From contig BRYA01000139.1 of NCBI GenBank assembly GCA_030267965.1, forward strand, positions 4,811 through 40,983: a DNA stretch of 36,173 bases. The letters run 5' to 3'. Below, in pieces: positions 1 through 9,191 of the stretch. Below the pieces are notes generated by a model. It saw only the letters and a program-made list of their open reading frames with translations. It did not search any database and had not been told where the DNA came from. Each line of letters opens with the position of its first letter. The stretch's first letter is position 1. The position numbers were made by a program, and so were the translations under genes. The DNA is from Triparma columacea (Eukaryota; Sar; Bolidophyceae; Parmales; Triparmaceae).

Positions 1-2583
1 CCCTTTGCTGATTGCCACCTTCTCCTCATCTGTATAATCTTGGTGTTCATTCTTGATAATGTTGACAAGAGAGGCGAGTGCAGCTTTATCAACCTCTTCA
101 TCCCGCTGGAAGGAATCCCTGAGTGCTGCTATCGTACTTAATATTCTTGGAGTAGATCTGTCGACAATTTTGACTGGAATGTGCCCCCCTGTGTCCATAA
201 ATTGGGTCAATGTTAGTTGACACTGGAGAACACCATTTGAGTCCTTAATGTTCTTGGCAGTGAGAATGCCACTTGTTCTTGCAAGCATAAGCTTTCCAAG
301 TTTTTCCCCATAGTCCACCTTCTCCTCTGCTGGGACAAAGGCCACAGACATGTTGCCGTCTTGGCGTCCCTTTTGCCAAACATATCTCATGACGGCCTCT
401 CTTTTCTGAAAGGGGAACGGAAGTCTTGTAACTACTGCAAATAGCTTCTCATTGATCCTTCCCTGTCCTTCCATATTTATCTCAAGTCTTGCGGGCTCCC
501 CTTTCTCTCTGCTCTTAAGCATCCTCTCCCTGCTGCAGAACTCAAAGAACCAAGCAGCTGCTTCCTCGGCTGAGCAGTCGGCAACACACTCGGCTCTACC
601 AAAAGTGAGTGTCTTTTTTCCTTTCTCCTGCTGCTTATACTTGATCTCCATCTTCACTCCCTCATAAGGTGACTCAAGAGGCCCCCACCCTCTTTCATCC
701 TCCCCACCAAAGAGCTCCTCCAACTCCCCAAAAACCTTCTTCTGGTCCTCCTCCAACTCAACCCCCTCCCTCATTCTCTCCACCAAGGCCCCCCTGGCCT
801 CAGCATCAACTTCCTTCCCATTCCTCCTGAACTTCTTCTGCAACCTGTTGGCCTCAACAAGCTGATTCTTTGCAAGGTAGTCGATTGCTTTATCCATCAG
901 TGTCTTTTGAAGGCCTTGGAAATGCAGATCAACTGTCTGAATACGTGTCACCCTACAGACATTTTGGGCAATCTCATTGAAGAAGTAGACACCTGTAGTC
1001 TCCGCTAGCACAAATCCTTCCTTACTGAGGTCCTTGAAGCCTCCTCCAAGGTACTCTGCCAGTGGCACAAAAGCTAACATGTATGAAGTCCGGCCATTCT
1101 CAAGTTTGACTTCCTTCCACACATACCAATTCTCAAATAGTCTATTGGTGGCGGCAGGGACCTTCACGCCAACATGACAGTGCATGCTTCTAGTTCCCTC
1201 AAAATCATTCCTGATAGTCCATGGTAAGTTCCCATTACTGTTGAAGTGCTTCTCAGATAGTGCAAATGTGTCAAGCAGAAATTCCTCTGCTAATACACCC
1301 TTTGTTGACTTGTCCACAGTGACCCCAAAGGCTGCCCACACATTGTTCCCCTCTCTCCACAGGAACTTGTCAATGCCCTCCTTCAGTGTCCCCTTGACTC
1401 TCTTTCCCTTCTTGTAGAGTTCCTCCTCAAGCCCTGCAACACTTTCAAGCATCCTGTCCTCTTCCTCAGTAAGAGTTGGCACATTGGGCATGACCTTTTC
1501 CACAAAGTGCACCTTCCTCCGCTTGTCAATGACTGCAGGCTGTCCGAACTGCCGCCCAACCTCCTTAAATACCTCCTTGAAAGAGTCGAAAACCTCCTTG
1601 ACACTTCCCCCGCTGATTGTCGAGCCCAGAGACTTAATGGAGAAGAAACCCTTCACGCCGCTGGAGGGGGTGCCAATGAATGCCTTTGAGGCCTGCTTAA
1701 GGACGTTGCTTGGCTCGGTGGGGATGCCAATGAATGCCTTTGAGGCCTGCTTAAGGACGTTGCTTGGCTTGGAGCTAGAGTCGGAGGAGGACACAATGTC
1801 AGTCTCTCTCTCCTCTGAAACCAACGTCCCTACGAACACAACTGCGGCCTGCTCATGATCAATCTCTGACACAGTCATGAGGCCCATACCTATCTTTCCT
1901 TGCTTTGCATTTTTCGTGGAGCCCAGGATTTCCACGAGCTTCGAGACTGCCTCTTCTGGCAAGTCGTTGTCTTCGTTGATATTAATTGAGTTAACGTCAA
2001 TGGTGTAGTTATTTAGGTCATCTGTGGCGTTACGCTTGACCCGCATGTCGAGGAGAAATTCTACAAACTTATTCCTGCTGCTGTAGTGCTGCCAGTACAA
2101 GATCCTCCTTCTGCGAGAATACTCGTGGACGATGTGGCGTCGGAATTTCCCCTCCTTTGATTCGGACAGGAGAAAGTCAACGACCTTGTCTGGGGTCTCG
2201 TGGACGAGCTCAGCTAGCCGTAAAAACTTCCTTGTGCCGTCTCCCGTCGAATCGTCGAGGAGGCCCTCCACTGCTCCCCTTGATAAAAGCTTTGATTGAA
2301 ACAGCTTGCAGGTATTATGGTTGGAGTCTATGGGTGGTCTGTTGTTGGACCGGGCAATGTTTTTTGAGTTGGTCTTCAGGAGAACATTGTCGTGCTGCTT
2401 CGATTCGTCGTCGTCTGGTTGACTACCATCACCGGGAGGAGCCTCCAGGTCTGGAGCATCACTCCTGCGGGGAGGCTTCTCCCCCTCCATGCCTTTGAAA
2501 GAGGGATCTTCGCGATCGATTCCCCCGCGTTGGTCCATTGACGATCCAATTTCCTCGCTGAGTTCCATGACGCGGCGATCCAT
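1..2583 (-). CDS. START-domain protein, 3' part cut off by the window edge
   Basis: One open frame of 861 codons runs from an ATG at 2583 to base 1 with no stop and no visible intron, so the C-terminus lies outside the window. The first 100 residues are polar and probably disordered. Residues about 100-180 are a helical, charged block. Two segments, about 405-560 and 640-805, look like START/SRPBCC lipid-binding folds: each has a beta-rich pattern with conserved aromatic residues and ends in a long amphipathic helix. START domains hold one lipid or sterol in a helix-grip cavity. Residues 271-304 contain a perfect in-frame 18-residue tandem duplication. Large multi-START proteins of this sort are common in heterokont algae, but ligand and function are unknown. 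The domain call rests on pattern recognition, not a profile search. What lies downstream cannot be seen. Confidence 0.7.
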   Translation of the reverse strand, partial: MDRRVMELSEEIGSSMDQRGGIDREDPSFKGMEGEKPPRRSDAPDLEAPPGDGSQPDDDESKQHDNVLLKTNSKNIARSNNRPPIDSNHNTCKLFQSKLLSRGAVEGLLDDSTGDGTRKFLRLAELVHETPDKVVDFLLSESKEGKFRRHIVHEYSRRRRILYWQHYSSRNKFVEFLLDMRVKRNATDDLNNYTIDVNSININEDNDLPEEAVSKLVEILGSTKNAKQGKIGMGLMTVSEIDHEQAAVVFVGTLVSEERETDIVSSSDSSSKPSNVLKQASKAFIGIPTEPSNVLKQASKAFIGTPSSGVKGFFSIKSLGSTISGGSVKEVFDSFKEVFKEVGRQFGQPAVIDKRRKVHFVEKVMPNVPTLTEEEDRMLESVAGLEEELYKKGKRVKGTLKEGIDKFLWREGNNVWAAFGVTVDKSTKGVLAEEFLLDTFALSEKHFNSNGNLPWTIRNDFEGTRSMHCHVGVKVPAATNRLFENWYVWKEVKLENGRTSYMLAFVPLAEYLGGGFKDLSKEGFVLAETTGVYFFNEIAQNVCRVTRIQTVDLHFQGLQKTLMDKAIDYLAKNQLVEANRLQKKFRRNGKEVDAEARGALVERMREGVELEEDQKKVFGELEELFGGEDERGWGPLESPYEGVKMEIKYKQQEKGKKTLTFGRAECVADCSAEEAAAWFFEFCSRERMLKSREKGEPARLEINMEGQGRINEKLFAVVTRLPFPFQKREAVMRYVWQKGRQDGNMSVAFVPAEEKVDYGEKLGKLMLARTSGILTAKNIKDSNGVLQCQLTLTQFMDTGGHIPVKIVDRSTPRILSTIAALRDSFQRDEEVDKAALASLVNIIKNEHQDYTDEEKVAISKG
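1671..1770. repeat. 54-bp in-frame tandem duplication inside the START gene
   Basis: A block beginning TGCCAATGAATGCC at 1671 recurs at 1725 with period 54 bp. The shared unit of about 46 bp is identical and the linker differs. It adds 18 residues to the coded protein without shifting the frame. The near-identity implies a recent event. Confidence 0.9.
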
Positions 2584-3428
2584 GCTGCCTCTGCAGATTT
2601 CTCAAACCTAGAGGAAGGATGTTAAGCGGGGAGGGGGCAAGATGAGTTAGTTACTTACTTAAAAATTGAATACCACCGGTCCTCCGGGGGGAATAAATCC
2701 GAGAAAGACGACAAACGTCATCCAAAAACACACGACATGTTTCATGAACCCCCCCTCTTTGACCTCTTGCCATCTCCATCTCGGGCCACTTTGCAAATCA
2801 CATCACACAGCGCGTAAAAAGAGCTTCTGCGGCGAATAACTCTTGTTCGCTCCCCGTCCTCCTCCTCTTAACTCACTTTTTTGTTGATTCGTGTGGTTCA
2901 AGGTGAGAGATTAGCTTGAGAATTTGCCTGCTGTTGTTGTTCCCCAGGGTTCTGTGAGCTGAAAAGATTTGCTTTTTGTCGTGATCCCCGTACGTATCGA
3001 AGGCACCATCCACTACGACTACATAAGGTTTAAAACGCCCCTGGGTTGACGAGTTCCTCTCCGCCCTCAATCACTACGACTCCTGGCCTCACCGCAAGCC
3101 TCAACATGTACGCTGACCCGCTGCTTGAGCTGCTGAACCCTAACCTTAACGGCGCTCCTGCATCCCTTCGGCATCTGCGCCTTAACGCTTTAATAAATCA
3201 ATGAGCAATCAAACTACACTCCCTCTCTTTGTTTCCTCCTTCAACTTCCACTTCCCCCCCTTCTTTTTTATATAATAAATAATTGCATTTTTTAGCGCAA
3301 ACAAATCCACGGGGGTTACTTATGCTGCGGAGATTGCTCAGCACCACAAACCCGTATTAGCTTTTGACGTTCTTCACACGCAGCCATGCTACAGTAGTGT
3401 CCGAGGGAACCAAAATGATAAACAAAAA
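2584..3428. other. Intergenic region with no convincing gene
   Basis: The 845 bp between the START-gene ATG and the end of the next minus-strand gene hold the START promoter and 5' UTR and nothing clearly coding. On the plus strand there is a plausible intron (donor AAG|GTGAGAG at 2903, acceptor CCCCAG at 2948), a 32-codon ATG frame at 3106-3204 (MYADPLLELL...) and an AATAAA at 3192-3197. These could belong to a short spliced transcript. Two adjacent frames here (about 3035-3117 and 3106-3204) read like protein but are offset by one base. No homology is recognised. Confidence 0.4.
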
Positions 3429-3994
3429 TTAGGCCTTCTTGGACTTGCCCGCGCCCATGATCGCCAGGGTGTACAGCGGGAATGTGACGCCCATGTAAAT
3501 CGCGACAGGGGGAGGAAGCTCGAACGTTCCGGAAGGGGGGAACTTGACTAGGGTGAACAAGGCAGCAGACATCATACCCATGAAGGACAAGGCACAGGTC
3601 TTCTGGGTCTTAGTGTCGGAGCAGGAAGCAAGGCCGAGGCAGCAGACGGCCCACTGGACGTTCTTGATCCAGTCGATGCACAAAATGTGGTTGAGCATCG
3701 GGTTGTTGGTGGCGGTGCCGGAGGAGAAGACCTTCACCATCTCATCGTTACCTACAATGAGGTTGGGCAAACAAAAGAGGGCTGCCACTGCGGCGTTGGC
3801 CTGATGGGTGTGTGTGTGTGTGTGTGTGTTGGAGAGGAAGTGTTAAAAACCAGGCTGTAAAATGATTTGCGTCGAGAGATTTCGGAAAGCTTATAAACAT
3901 TCCAAAGCCCGCAAATTGAAAATTAGCGGCTTTGCGCTATATGATCACAGTGCTGCGCTCTTCTTACTTTGAATGCGGTAGAGAAGGAAACCAT
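3429..3994 (-). CDS. Small four-helix membrane protein, function unknown
   Basis: Two exons: 3994-3968 (nine codons, MVSFSTAFK) and 3800-3429, joined in phase 0 across GTAAGA...CATCAG. The product is 132 residues. The first exon was found by joining the only upstream ATG that reads into a clean donor; without it the second exon has no ATG. About four hydrophobic segments can be seen (near residues 10-25, 50-70, 78-95 and 105-125). The tail is lysine-rich (GAGKSKKA). The protein has several Cys but no recognised catalytic motif. It may be a small membrane protein of the ER or plastid envelope, but I do not recognise the family. The intron carries a TG dinucleotide run. The gene is divergent from the Ycf49-like gene, with 170 bp between start codons. 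Confidence 0.75.
3809..3831. repeat. TG dinucleotide microsatellite in intron
   Basis: An uninterrupted run of about eleven GT/TG units lies in the only intron of the small membrane-protein gene, a few bases upstream of its acceptor. On the sense strand it reads as CA repeats. Confidence 0.9.
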
Positions 3995-4164
3995 TGTAAA
4001 CAAAAGGAAAAGGAGAGTGGCTGAGAGACTGAGAGAGAGGGACAAATTAAATTGCCGGCCAAATTCAGGCCATTGAGGCTGATGCTTTTTGGGTCCAGAA
4101 ATCCTTAGCCACGACCAATCGCTTGACGCTCTTCTAGTTTGAAATAATACCAAATCATACCCTT

Positions 4165-5472
4165 ATGCGTCGTAACAACAACACCTCAGTCTTTATTTTC
4201 CTGGCTGCCTGCTGCCGATTCTCCTCCTCCTTCACCTTCACAGCACCTCCTTCTCCTTCATTGTTCCAACCAAAGCGCTGTTCCTTCTCACCGCCTCTCT
4301 CTCCTTCAACCCCCTCCACAACGGCACTCTCCCTTTCCACTGATGACCTCACAAATGCACTCTTCCCCCTCTCCCTCCCTCCATACCTTCTATTCCTAAG
4401 GGAGACACGGTTAAGAACTCCACCATCGTCCTCCATCGTCGCTCCCCCCGTGTTCCCTCCAACCGTGGAGAAATCCTTCCGCTCCCTCCTTACCTTTGTG
4501 TTCCTTTCGATCCCATCTGCGATTGTTTCCATGAGCGTGCTTGGTGGGAAGTCACTTGCTGACTGTGACTTTGTCCATGGGAGTGCTGAGTCCCTCCTCG
4601 TTTCGACGAATCTGTGTCTTGTCCTCGCTCTCGGTAGGATAAATGTGCTCGGCATTGGTGAAGGGGAGGGTGAAGGGGAGGTAGAAGACCTTCTTGGACG
4701 ATCTATTACTGCCGCGTTCCTTATAAGCTTCCTCTTCACCACCCTTCCACCCTTTCTAATGTCTTATCCTCCAGACCTACACACCGCGTATTTGACCTCC
4801 GAGGTTTTGACGAACCAACAGTTGAGCCTCCAGACGTGGTTTATTCACACCTCTAGTCTCCTCGAATGGCTCCTCGCAATGAGGCTAATTTGGGACAAGT
4901 CTCCCCAAATAACGTGGGAGGGTAAACCGACAAAGGCCCACGCTCCTATAGTTTTTGCAATGATCCCACTCCATGCGTCTGGCGTGACTGCCTGTGTGTA
5001 CCACCTCTTCTCCAACGACGTTCCTTACCTCGTAGCTGTTCAGGCCGGTCTCACTACGATCGGGAACGTTTGCCTTTGGCTGGCTACGAAACAGACTAGG
5101 GAAAGGCTGGAGTGCGTTGAGGTGTTGAGTGTGAATGACGAGAATGAAGATGTGAAAGACGTTTCTGTTTCCAGCCCAACAAAGGCGCAGGACTTCATTT
5201 CTGTGGTTCTTGGGACTCTCATCAGCGGCTATGCAGCAAAAGAGATAAGCGACGGGTACAGTTTCAAGGTGAGGGAGGCGGCACGTCATTTCGTTAACTC
5301 CCCCCCCCCCCCCTCTCTTCTCTAATCGCTTCGCCCATAACGTCGTTCATCGTAGGCTTTCGATTCTTTCGGCGTCAATGGCTGCGGGGCAATATCACTG
5401 GCTATAATTTCAAGTGCAGCCGTGCTCAACTACTTGAAGTGGTCGGATCGTGAAAAGAGGATGATGTCATAA
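4165..5472 (+). CDS. Plastid membrane protein, DUF3593 fused to DUF2499 (Ycf49 family)
   Basis: Two exons, 4165-5268 and 5356-5472 (phase 0, GTGAGG...CGTAG), give 406 residues. The N-terminus has a hydrophobic stretch (residues 8-18) followed by SSSFTF, which resembles the signal-peptide plus transit-peptide leader of heterokont plastid proteins. Residues about 60-170 match DUF3593: ALFPLSLPPYLLFL, a TM helix, then LADCDFVHGSAESLL and TNL. Residues about 205-310 match DUF2499/Ycf49: LSLQTWFIHTSSLLEW, then CVYHLFSND, QAGLTTIGN and LWLA. The second exon adds another short membrane segment (FGVNGCGAISLA). To my knowledge both domains occur as separate proteins in cyanobacteria and plants, and both lack a defined biochemical role. 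The longer unspliced frame ends at 5325 in the intron and lacks the conserved tail, so the spliced model is preferred. An alternating Gly-Glu run (about residues 164-173) links the two halves. Confidence 0.85.
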
Positions 5473-5577
5473 TAAACCGTACAGATCATTGTTGTTGTAA
5501 AATGAAATCATACTTTCATTTTTAGAAGTACACACTTATCACTTTCATAATTAAACTCGATGCACCCCCCCCACAAT

Positions 5578-6342
5578 TCAGTTCCCACCCCTGAGCTGTA
5601 GCACCATGTGTATGGTCCCCCCCGCTCCGATGTTATAGGAGGCGAGGGTGTTGGCATCGGCGAGCTGCTTTCCTGAGTAAATTAGGCGGATCTGGTCAAC
5701 CTGGATACCCTCCTTTTCCTGGAGGGACTGCTTTACCTGAAGGACCTGGTTCTCAGGCTCAAAGTTGAAAGCTTGCTGTGGTGCGGTGAGAAAGAGAGGC
5801 GACGCGATTAGAAAAGGAGCAAAATGAAGTTTTATAACTCCGCCATCAAGCCGCCATCAAGCCGCCATCAAGCCAAGGTTGCTTGCTGGATTGCTTGCTG
5901 TCAACAGACTGCGATACATAATAGCAGCCCAACCCACAAGTGAAGCCGAGGTACAACATAAACACATGTATCGTAGCCTTGTATCGTAGCCTTGTATCGT
6001 AGCCTTTCTAAAACCACATCCCAATTCCCCCTGCTCACTCCGACTCCCTCCTTACACACCCTCCTTACACACCTTACGTCCCGTGAGGGTCTTGATGAAA
6101 ATCTGCGATGATGTACATGTTGTATATTGTGTTAGTATCCCGTCATTGTCTCTAAAAATGCACTGATGCGTCTCCTATCCTCCACAAAACTGCCACCAAC
6201 CCCTTCCCTCGTCTTTCCCCTCAACCCGACTCCTATTTTCTCCCTTCTAAACGTTCGAGGTCACCAACTTCACCTATAGCATTCCTTTTACTTGGATTTT
6301 ACTTCAATTCATCATTACTTCCTCCGTCATACTAACCTGCAT
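5578..6342 (-). CDS. NEDD8: Ubiquitin-like modifier of the NEDD8/Rub1 type, 77 residues
   Basis: Three exons: 6342-6337 (only ATG CAG), 6102-6073 (ten codons) and 5775-5578, all in phase 0. They give [10 protein letters not shown]...VLQLRGGN, exactly 76 ubiquitin-fold residues plus one Asn to be removed. RLIYSGKQ (residues 42-49) is the NEDD8/Rub1 form, where ubiquitin has RLIFAGKQ. The Leu8-Ile44-Val70 surface patch, Lys27, Lys33 and Lys48 are kept, while Lys11, Lys29 and Lys63 are absent. Residue 72, which E1 enzymes use to tell ubiquitin (Arg) from NEDD8 (Ala), is Gln. The single residue after Gly-Gly recalls yeast Rub1. NEDD8 modifies cullins to activate SCF-type ubiquitin ligases. A divergent ubiquitin paralog is the alternative. 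Introns of 234 and 297 bp surround the ten-codon exon. Confidence 0.88.
5841..5873. repeat. 11-bp tandem repeat in intron
   Basis: Three perfect copies of CGCCATCAAGC lie in the last intron of the ubiquitin-like gene. Confidence 0.95.
5967..6005. repeat. 13-bp tandem repeat in intron
   Basis: Three perfect copies of TGTATCGTAGCCT lie in the same intron as the 11-bp array. A further short duplication (CTCCTTACACACC) sits next to the donor at about 6048-6072. Confidence 0.95.
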
Positions 6343-6458
6343 GTTTGATATTCTTTGACTCAGAATGAGCATTCCAATCGGGACTCCCAAAATTGTTTTG
6401 TGTTTTTACTCTGAAACAAAAATCCTCCACAACCCCCTCCCTGTCGATTCCCGTGCAC

Positions 6459-9008
6459 ATGTAGGTACATTTAGCCCTAAAATAGTCCAATTCTTCCCTT
6501 CGTTGCCTTCGCATTCCCCAAACCAAGTAAAAACTATCCCCCAACTGCTCGAGATCCTCACCCACATTTCCCCCTTATCCCTTTCCCTCAACCCGTCAGG
6601 TCTTCCGATAAGAATGTCTCGGATTCTTCCGTCCCTTCCTCTGCGACATGGAGGGCCGCGATAGACCCCGCAACCTCCAGGACGTACTATTACAACACTG
6701 AGACCAGGGCGACACAGTGGCGCAAGCCATTGGAGGTGAGTAGAGGCGAAGCCACGCTGCATCGGCCCGTTCGGGCGTCGATTCTCTGAACCCTTTTCTC
6801 CTCCTCTCTCCTCCCCCCAACGCAGCTTTGCTCTCCATCTGAGCGCAAGCAGATCGAGGAGAAGGTGAGCCTGGTGTCCATGTTGTTGGCTGATGTCTTC
6901 GCGCCCCCCCCCCCTCCCCTCTCTCCCTCCTTCCCGAATCCTAACTAACCCCGGTATTCTTCCTTCCACCTTCCACTTGCCCCCACCACCAATTCCCAAA
7001 GGAGCGCAACCTGAAGGATTTTTTCAATGCCATGGAAGCGAACGTGCTTCGAAATATCCAGCGTGGCGACGTGACGGGGTCCCTCGTCGACGAGGAGGCC
7101 AGGAAAAGGAGGGAGAGCGATCCTAACCTCCCTGCTGAGGCCGGTGATACGTTCGTTGAGGACGGGGAAATGGTGGAATCATCCTTCCGGAAAGAGTCAG
7201 GTGAGAAGAATGAATGAGAAAAAGAAAAGGAAAAAGAAAAGAGCATCTCAGAAGCATCGCAAGAGCATCGCAAGACTACCTCACGCCAATTACGAAGATG
7301 GGAACAACTCCATTGGGACAACTCTAACACTACTACTTTTGTCTCATCGCAGACGACGCTCCCCCCACCACCAGAGTCGTACGCACCATATCCTCTATGG
7401 ACGATCTCTTGCTCACGGAGCTCACGCGCACAAAATCAAACACATCGAATGCGCAGAACTTTAACAACACGAATCTTCCCCATCCATCTCTTGACGACTC
7501 GGCCAACGCCAACCAGATAGCCTCCCTTGCCAGCTCTGCTGGTGACATTCGTCAGATGCGCTCCTTCCGGAGCTTGAACATCAACAACAACAACTCAAGC
7601 TCGACTTCCCTCAGTAGGCAATTCTCGTCCGACTCCCAGGATAGCATTGATGAGGCATACGCCAAAAACAACGCCAACGGCCCAACAGGTGGCCCCTCCT
7701 CTGCCTCCAATCCCACCCCTCCCCTTCTAAAATCCTCCCAAGACACCCCGTCCCCCCTCCAGATGATGGGAGTCCCTGACGCCGAGGTCTTCCGCCCCCC
7801 CCTTCTCCAGCACAGGAACTCAGGCTCAACCCTTTTCGTGGGTTCAACCATGTCGGCACCAGACACTCACGGCATGATCGCATGCGTCTGCGGACTCTTC
7901 AGGGCCCATATGGTCCAGTACGCGAACGAGGAGGCTAAAGGCCTACTTACTGGGAGCTTCGAAGGAGTGTTCCCGCAGTACGATGTTTTCAACGATAAGG
8001 AATATAGAAAGGTGGGGACCATAGAAGAGAAGGACGAATCGGACAAGGAGGAGTCGAAGATCACGAAGGAGGAGATAGCCTCGAGGGTGCCTACCCTGAA
8101 AGAGGTGACGAAATTCTTCGCCGACCTTTACCGCAAGGTGAGAGTTAGGAATATAATACAGCACGGCATGGTAATAAATTCAGTCGCTAACGCAAACCAT
8201 TCACACTCATCGTCGCGCGCAGTCTCAAATGGAGAGCGACTGCATCATCATGTCCCTCATATACGTGGAGAGGCTCCTCAAGCAGACAAAGGGTGGTATA
8301 AGGCTGACGTACAAAAACTGGAAAAGCGTCGTCTTCAGCAGCATGGTCATGAGCAGTAAGGTCTGGGACGACCTCAGCATGTGGAACGCCGATTTTTCGC
8401 AAGTGTGCTCGTCGTTCACTCTCCAGCGGATCAACGAGCTTGAGCTTGCTATGCTTGACGCTCTCCGCTACGATGTCAAGGTGAAGGCTTCGGAGTATGC
8501 TAAGGTGAGAAGGGGTAGAAACAGCGTTACGAAGCAACAAAGTAGTGGAGATGTTTTGGCTGGGGCTACGTCCAATAACTAACTAACGCGCCTCGCATTG
8601 CTTTTCGCTTCGCTCTTTCTTCGCACGCAGTACTACTTCCTCCTCCGATCTAAGCTGATGGAGAGCGGTCTCGGGGGCGATCACATCGAGGCCCTGCAGC
8701 CCTTGGATATCGATGGGGCAAAGCAGCTCGAAGCTTTGTCTGAGGAGTACGAGGTTTCGGCCACCACGAAAACCGCCCTCAAGAGGAGGGCCGTGTCGAT
8801 GAATGACTTTGATGAGGACACTGAGCTCTCCATCAGACTCCCCCCAGTGAAGGGTGCCGGTTCTGGCGACACCGATTCTACTGCGAAGAAAGTGGTGCCC
8901 CGCAAGCCAGACGGACAGGCAAAAAAAAGGGACAGCAAGAGGGGGAGCATCACAAAGCCAGGAGTCTCTCTCGAGCAGGTTGTTCATCAGCATCACACGC
9001 AAACGTAA
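6459..9008 (+). CDS. CCNY: Cyclin Y family protein with N-terminal WW domain
   Basis: Exons 6600-6735, 6826-6864, 7002-7200, 7353-8137, 8223-8504 and 8631-9008 join in frame. No in-frame ATG precedes the first of these. A start codon split by an intron (AT at 6459-6460, donor GTAGGT, acceptor at 6599, then G) would begin MSSDKNVS and give about 606 residues; this start is inference. Residues about 17-46 form a WW domain (W..A.DP.T.RTYYYN..T..TQW..P). Residues about 330-500 match cyclin Y: IIMSLIYVERLL, SSKVWDDLSMWNADF, INELELAMLDALRYDV and YAKYYFLLRS. In animals cyclin Y recruits CDK14/16 to membranes and is regulated by 14-3-3 binding. The Ser- and Asn-rich linker (about 130-250) could supply phosphosites. 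WW domains bind Pro-rich or pSer-Pro peptides. Its 5' end overlaps the divergent ubiquitin-like gene region. AATAAA follows the stop. Confidence 0.85.
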
Positions 9009-9191
9009 ATAAAATTGTACACAATACGCTGAAAAATGCAAAGGATTCCTAGGCTCTTCTTTTCACACCTGCACTCTTTTGCTCCCCTTCCTAGCCCCCT
9101 TTATACCCCCACCAACAGAGGACCTCTTTCTCACAACTCTCTTGATTTCTTCCCCTACCCAAACCCCCTCCAAGACCCCTCTCTCCCCCCC

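Noticed and set aside
2873..3070. 65-codon minus ORF in the left intergenic region
   Set aside because: Non-ATG start, no homology, and ordinary length for chance.
4155..4742. 195-codon minus-strand ORF opposite the Ycf49-like gene
   Set aside because: Low-complexity Arg/Glu/Ser composition; the plus strand carries recognised domains.
6365..6664. 99-codon plus ORF beginning at 6365
   Set aside because: Runs through the presumed intron in a different frame from the WW domain and has Pro/Ser low complexity.
9036..9191. Upstream ATG for the small membrane protein
   Set aside because: Would add 52 low-complexity residues ahead of the natural signal/anchor and leave 27 bp after the cyclin stop; not excluded.
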